From: Sarcocystis neurona
Lineage: Eukaryota > Apicomplexa > Conoidasida > Eucoccidiorida > Sarcocystidae
Length of the DNA: 64,000 nucleotides
Direction: 5' to 3'
Assembly: GCA_000727475.1 (NCBI GenBank)
Contig: KL647298.1
Location: 339,665-403,664, forward strand
Shown here: piece by piece, positions 60,101 through 64,000 of the stretch
How positions within the stretch are numbered: the stretch's first letter is position 1
How the letters are laid out: every line of letters begins with the position of its first letter
Translations under genes and position numbers: made by a program
Notes under the pieces: model-generated
Database searches by the model: none
The model's input: only the letters and a program-made list of their open reading frames with translations
Told to the model about the DNA's origin: nothing

Positions 60101-63100
60101 TATATCTATATATATATATATATCTCTCTCTCTCTATATATATATCATATTGTTACATGCACAACTGAGATATATATGTAGAGGTGAGATAGGTTTGTGG
60201 GGATCTACATACGCACAGAATGTCTAGTAAATCTCCAGCGACTTGAAAGTTGACTGTGACGAATATAGCGACCCCAACGACTGCTGCGTGCGCCCTTGCA
60301 GCCGCAGAGCGCAGCTGCAGCAGTCTTGCAAGCACCTGCGACACTGTGCCCAAACGACGACCTTCTCACGAAGAGAAGACAGTTACTCCTGCTGGTCAGC
60401 ACAGACGCCATACACTCGCCTATTTTCTGTCGGCAAAGGAGGAAACGAAAGAAGCGTGCATTGTTCCCCATGCGAAGAGGAGGAGTACGCTGTCCAGATA
60501 TACGCAGGAGTGATATCCGCGATCCTTCCTGCTGCTGGTGACGCTACGCTTCTCCTCACCTCTTGGTTCGTGCCTCCCGCGTATAACCCGACGTCCTGCA
60601 GCGCCAGGGCCGCCGCCGACGGAGAGAGGCTCCGCAGGTAGACGAGGATGCCTGTGCGCAGCAAGTCAGCAGCAGCAGGGGCAGCAGCAACAGCAGCCGA
60701 AGCGTCAACAGCGCAGCAGCGGCAACAGGGCCGGACGCAGCGGAGGAAAACGCCCCGCGACAGCCACAACGACGCCTGCTGCGCAGCCGCACTTGCACCA
60801 AGTGCGGAAGCAGCAGCAGTAGCAGTAGTGACGGCAGCCCACACATCCGGCGCATCAGCGACAAAGACGCCGGACCAGGTGCAGCAAAACAGACAGTCGC
60901 AGCAGCACACCACGCGGCGTGGCCGTCCAAAGAAGAAACTTCCGCACGTCGTCGAGCCTGGTGCACCACGAAGTTCTGCGACAGGCGTGAGGCGTGGTCA
61001 GCCTTTGTCGATTGCATCCCCATTCATTTACAGAGAAAGGACGCACAAGTCGTTGACACATCTCTCTCTATATATGTATAGTAAGACACTCATACATATG
61101 GTACGCACACATATATAGCATGCACGCATCTGTGATTTACGTGTATATACCTATTTGCCACCTGTACACGCAGAGACACCTACACCCGTATGTATTTAGC
61201 TGTATCTCTCCCTCTACCTAGATACGCATATATGTAATACATGGAGTGCAGACGCAGGTGGTGACTGTACAACAGCCTGAAGATCTGTGTTTGTCCACCA
61301 CAACAAATGAGCTGTACCTTCTTCGCTTCTTCTATGCGCTACCCAGCTCCCCCGGCGCAGACGTCCCACTGAGAACCGCGTCCACACGCAGAATTATCAT
61401 GCATGCAGAGGAAGGAGAAGACTGCGCACACGGCGCGGAGAGGCGCAGACATGTTCACGAGTGCCCGCATGCATGTCGTGAAGGACGTGCGTTATACAGG
61501 TGCACGCCTAACCGGCAAGTGTAGCGCGCTGCCTTGCATGCCCTACCTTCGTAGAGTTTGCTGCTGCGCACTAGGGGAGAAGAGGCGGTGGAGACGCGGT
61601 CGGTCGTGTTGCTGCTGCTGCTGTTTTGCTTGTCCTGCGGGGGGCCGTTCTCTGCTTCTGCTGCGTCCGCTGACGCAGCTTCCATTGACGCAGTGGCGGC
61701 AAGGAGCTTCTGCAACGGAGAGCGGAAATCCATTTGCTTCTTCTTCTCGTCGTCTTTCCTCGCCTTGCGGCTGCTGCTCCGTTTGTTGCCGCTGCTGCTG
61801 CTATTTTTCCCCACCTGCAACTGGACGCCGCTCTCTGACGCGGCGCCCAGGAAAAAGGCCACTGCATGATCAGCCGCCGCTGCTGCCGCCTCCTTCCTGT
61901 TCTTCGCAGCCTCCGCCTCCTGTCCCTGCGGCTGTTGCTGCTCCTGCTGCTGTTCGTTGAGCGCCGGCCCAGACGGCAGCGCGAACTTCGTCCCGTGAAG
62001 GTCCGCTCGAGTGGGGAGGAAAAACGGGGCGTCCGGGATGCTCTCTGCCACACGGATCTTCGGCTGCACACGCATGCGCAGCACAGACGTAGCAGCAGGA
62101 AAGTTGCTGTTCACTGACAGTAGCAGCAGCGTGCAGCACCGGCGGCACTCAACAGCAGCAGCAGCAGCCAAAACGGCAGCCGCGCAGAGCACCACCGGTT
62201 CACACCAGCAACAGCGACGCACACCAGCAGCAGCCGCGCACAGCAGCACGCGCCCACAGCAGCAGCAGGAGCGAGGCCGAACGAAAAACAGGGCTTTCCT
62301 TTCCTGCTGGAACGCAAGAGGCACTCCACTCACGCTCGCCCGGGCGTCTGAGCGCATCCCGCGACGATGCATATATGCGTGACGTATTACACATATCTTG
62401 CACGTGTAGCTGCACCGGTCTTCTAGCCCCCCTTCTCCATCTGCCCGGTGGCCCGGGGCGGCGTTTCGTCGCCAAAAAGTGGCTCCCAGAACCTGGACAT
62501 TCCTGGCATTCGACGGAGGCTATACTCCCTTCGCACAACAACGTACACACTTCTGCAGATGCAAATTCTCCCCAGACATACTCTGAAGAAAGACGGGCAT
62601 TTTTACAGATATATACGTACACACGTATATACATATGTAGATACGTATATAGTACAGTTCCAACACGTATGAATATCTCCCTCAGGTAGGAGATGCTAGA
62701 GAGCCAGCAGAATACTAACTTCTTTCAGACAAGGACAGTCGCAAGTCCCCCCTCAAACAATACGAAAAACCGTCACACGCATTTATATATATGTATACAC
62801 ATATATACGTACGCACACGTACAGCTATACGTATACGCCTCCAGCAGCACTTCGTATAGATATATATCTATTGCGGCTACGAGTATACGTCTCCAGCAAT
62901 ACTTGTTACATATATTCATATATATGTACAGCTACAAGGATACGCATCCAGCGGTACTCACTACATGCATAAACCTATATATATGTATATATATATATGT
63001 ATAGCTTTACGTCTACGCCTCCAGCGGTACTTCGTGGGTGCACATATATATATATATATACACATGTATAGCCGTAGGTTTACGCCTTCAGTAGTAATTC

Positions 63101-64000
63101 GTAGATATATGTCTATATGAATGTTTAGGTACCGGTATATGCCTCTCGAAATACTTGGTCCACACACGTCCTTATAGTTAAAATTCGCGCTCCCACGGTG
63201 CCCGCAGCCACGTAGAAACGCACCAAAGAGAGGTGTGCACACACATACGCACCGAACCTGTGGATACTACTGCACGCATGCAGACGGCACGCACGTGTGC
63301 GGCACCCTGCCCATGCAGAAAATCTCGGCAGAAATATTCTCCAGAGCCGCAAAATATATCGCCCTCCTCCGCACGCGCACGAGGGACAGCAACCAACGCC
63401 AGGCACGCGCCGACAGCCGGAGCATCCCCCGGCGACGAAGAATCAGCAATGGCTTGGAAAACAACGCACAGCGACGCATGCGATGCGCCAGACCCGCAGC
63501 GTCCCCCGTCCGCATGCGTCAGACGAGAAAAGGCGAGACCGCGAGACTCACTTTGCACTTCGCGCGGAGCTCCTCTAAGCATACGAGCGCCTGAAGCTGT
63601 GCTGGCGCGACACTTGAGAGCGTGAGCAGCCCTCTGAAGAGCTGCCGCCGCTGCGTCTTGTAGTAAGGCCCCACACACGTTACCAGCTTCTGCTGCTGCA
63701 TGTCTTGGTCTTTCTTTGTCCCGCCACCCTCCTCTTCGGATTTCCCCCCCGGGGCCTGCGTTGTGTGCAGACGGTGCAGCTGCAGGTGCTGCTGCTGCTG
63801 CGGGACCTCGTCGTCCGGCTGCTGCTGCACGTCCGCCGGCGGTTCCTCGACGAAAATCGGGGCAGCGCAATTCCTGTTAAGCACCGGCGCTGCAAGTGTG
63901 GGGTCGAACGCGTACTTGTTGGCCCACACGCAGACGCCTCCTGCAGCAGAGCAGCACACGCAGTAGCGCGCCGGGAACGTGTGGTACGGCATCAGCGGCA
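57150..64000 (-). CDS. UTP21: UTP21/WDR36-type U3 snoRNP (SSU processome) protein, C-terminal part, 5' end outside window
   Basis: Five exons, all phases consistent: >64000-63552, 62063-61547, 60651-60560 (92 bp), 58598-58509 (90 bp) and 57311-57150 (stop). Joined, they rebuild the conserved Utp21 C-terminus: GGVCVWANKYAFDP (end of the WD40 part); LVTCVGPYYKTQRRQLFRGL; KPKIRVAESIPDAPFFLPT, the family APFF[IL]PT hallmark; an Ala/Gln/Ser-rich insert; SSKLYEGILVYLRSLSPSAA; GGTNQELVTLLRFF; HADLVQALLHLFLQAHGDTL; and ARDWRNIESCFERLQCFLKF. Family members act in the nucleolus in the UTP-B complex, in pre-18S rRNA processing. The WD40 repeats lie beyond the right edge. Donors include GTGAGT, GTAGGG, GTGAGG and GTTCGT. 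Insert residues between the APFFLPT and LSPSA blocks are a lineage-specific low-complexity expansion. Confidence 0.9.
57312..58508 (-). other. Last intron of UTP21
   Basis: Donor TTGCAG|GTTCGT and acceptor TTCCGCAG|GCGCATGGC on the minus strand; removal fuses LFLQ to AHGDTL. It contains CATA/CACA simple repeats around 57860-58010 and a plus-strand hydrophobic ORF (58111-58536) that is rejected as a gene. Confidence 0.85.
58599..60559 (-). other. UTP21 intron with AT microsatellites
   Basis: Donor AAGAG|GTGAGG and acceptor TGTGCTGCAG|CTGGTA. Removal fuses GGTNQE to LVTLLRFF in phase. It holds a TA/TATC-rich tract at about 59808-60180 and a CT run near 60125. Plus-strand exon-like fragments at 59053-59180 and 59313-59490 lie inside it. 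Confidence 0.85.
59808..60180. repeat. AT-rich microsatellite in UTP21 intron
   Basis: Runs of TATA, ATAC, TATC and a short TCTC block, most dense at 60069-60150. The same simple-sequence type occurs in the introns of the 1-7875 gene. Confidence 0.85.
62064..63551 (-). other. UTP21 intron with minisatellite
   Basis: Donor AAA|GTGAGT and acceptor GCGTGTGCAG|CCGAAG. The join gives RAKCKPKIRVAESIP, as expected for the family. It contains CAG/CTG-rich sequence at 62080-62280 and the 60-70 bp repeat at 62815-63160. Confidence 0.88.
62815..63160 (+). repeat. Diverged 55-70 bp minisatellite, about six units, joined by AT tracts
   Basis: Units with the core TAGCTNTACGTNTACGCCTCCAGCRGTACTTCGTA start near 62822, 62874, 62930, 63001, 63068 and 63129. 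They are separated by TA/TATG tracts of varying length. The cores differ at several positions, so the array is old. Confidence 0.75.

Noticed and set aside
60153..60335. Possible UTP21 exon (VLARLLQLRSAAARAHAAVV) after the 60560 donor
   Set aside because: It fits in phase, but the direct join from 60560 to 58598 gives GGTNQELVTLLRFF, which matches the family much better.
60648..61118. Plus-strand ORF with an AT-hook-like RRGRPKKK motif
   Set aside because: It lies in a UTP21 intron on the opposite strand and overlaps the UTP21 exon at 60560-60651. A single RGRP motif in an Arg/Ala/Gln-rich shadow frame is weak evidence.

Overview
The window looks like nuclear DNA of a coccidian apicomplexan, most likely Eimeria or a close relative such as Cyclospora. 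The grounds are GC-rich genes full of homopolymeric Gln, Ala and Ser runs written by CAG/GCT repeats, spliceosomal GT-AG introns of about 0.1-3 kb, giant single-exon proteins, and CAG-rich DNA alternating with CAG-poor DNA, as described for Eimeria chromosomes. No bacterial operons, insertion sequences or CRISPR arrays are visible. No RNA gene was recognised, but these cannot be excluded by eye. Gene models were built by hand from splice signals, codon phase and family resemblance.

Layout. 1-7875 (+) is the 3' part of a low-complexity protein of unknown function, in at least five exons with microsatellite-filled introns. 7876-15763 is CAG-poor with no gene I can support. 15764-23416 (+) is a two-exon, 2,204-residue Aurora-type protein kinase with a very long disordered tail. 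23417-25053 holds a 150-170 bp tandem duplication and CA repeats. 25054-31990 (-) is a two-exon UPF1-like helicase of IGHMBP2/SMUBP2 type (1B region, SF1 helicase, R3H, AN1). 32100-41850 is CAG-rich: a probable two-exon gene with an 11-residue Trp/Cys repeat (33624-35133, +), a small three-exon gene (40008-40531, -), two unresolved coding clusters on the minus strand, and several tandem repeats. 41857-53634 (+) is a 3,925-residue single-exon protein with a clear chromodomain and a second, degenerate chromo-like module at its C-terminus. 53635-57149 is CAG-poor with only weak ORFs. 57150-64000 (-) is the 3' part of UTP21/WDR36, an SSU-processome protein, resolved into five exons.

The recognisable genes belong to mitotic signalling (kinase), RNA/DNA helicase function, 18S rRNA processing (UTP21) and probably chromatin (chromodomain giant). 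They are independent eukaryotic transcription units and I see no sign of a shared pathway. The most unusual object is the giant two-chromo-module protein. The kinase tail with repeated ITGR and VWxSG motifs and the Trp/Cys repeat protein come next.
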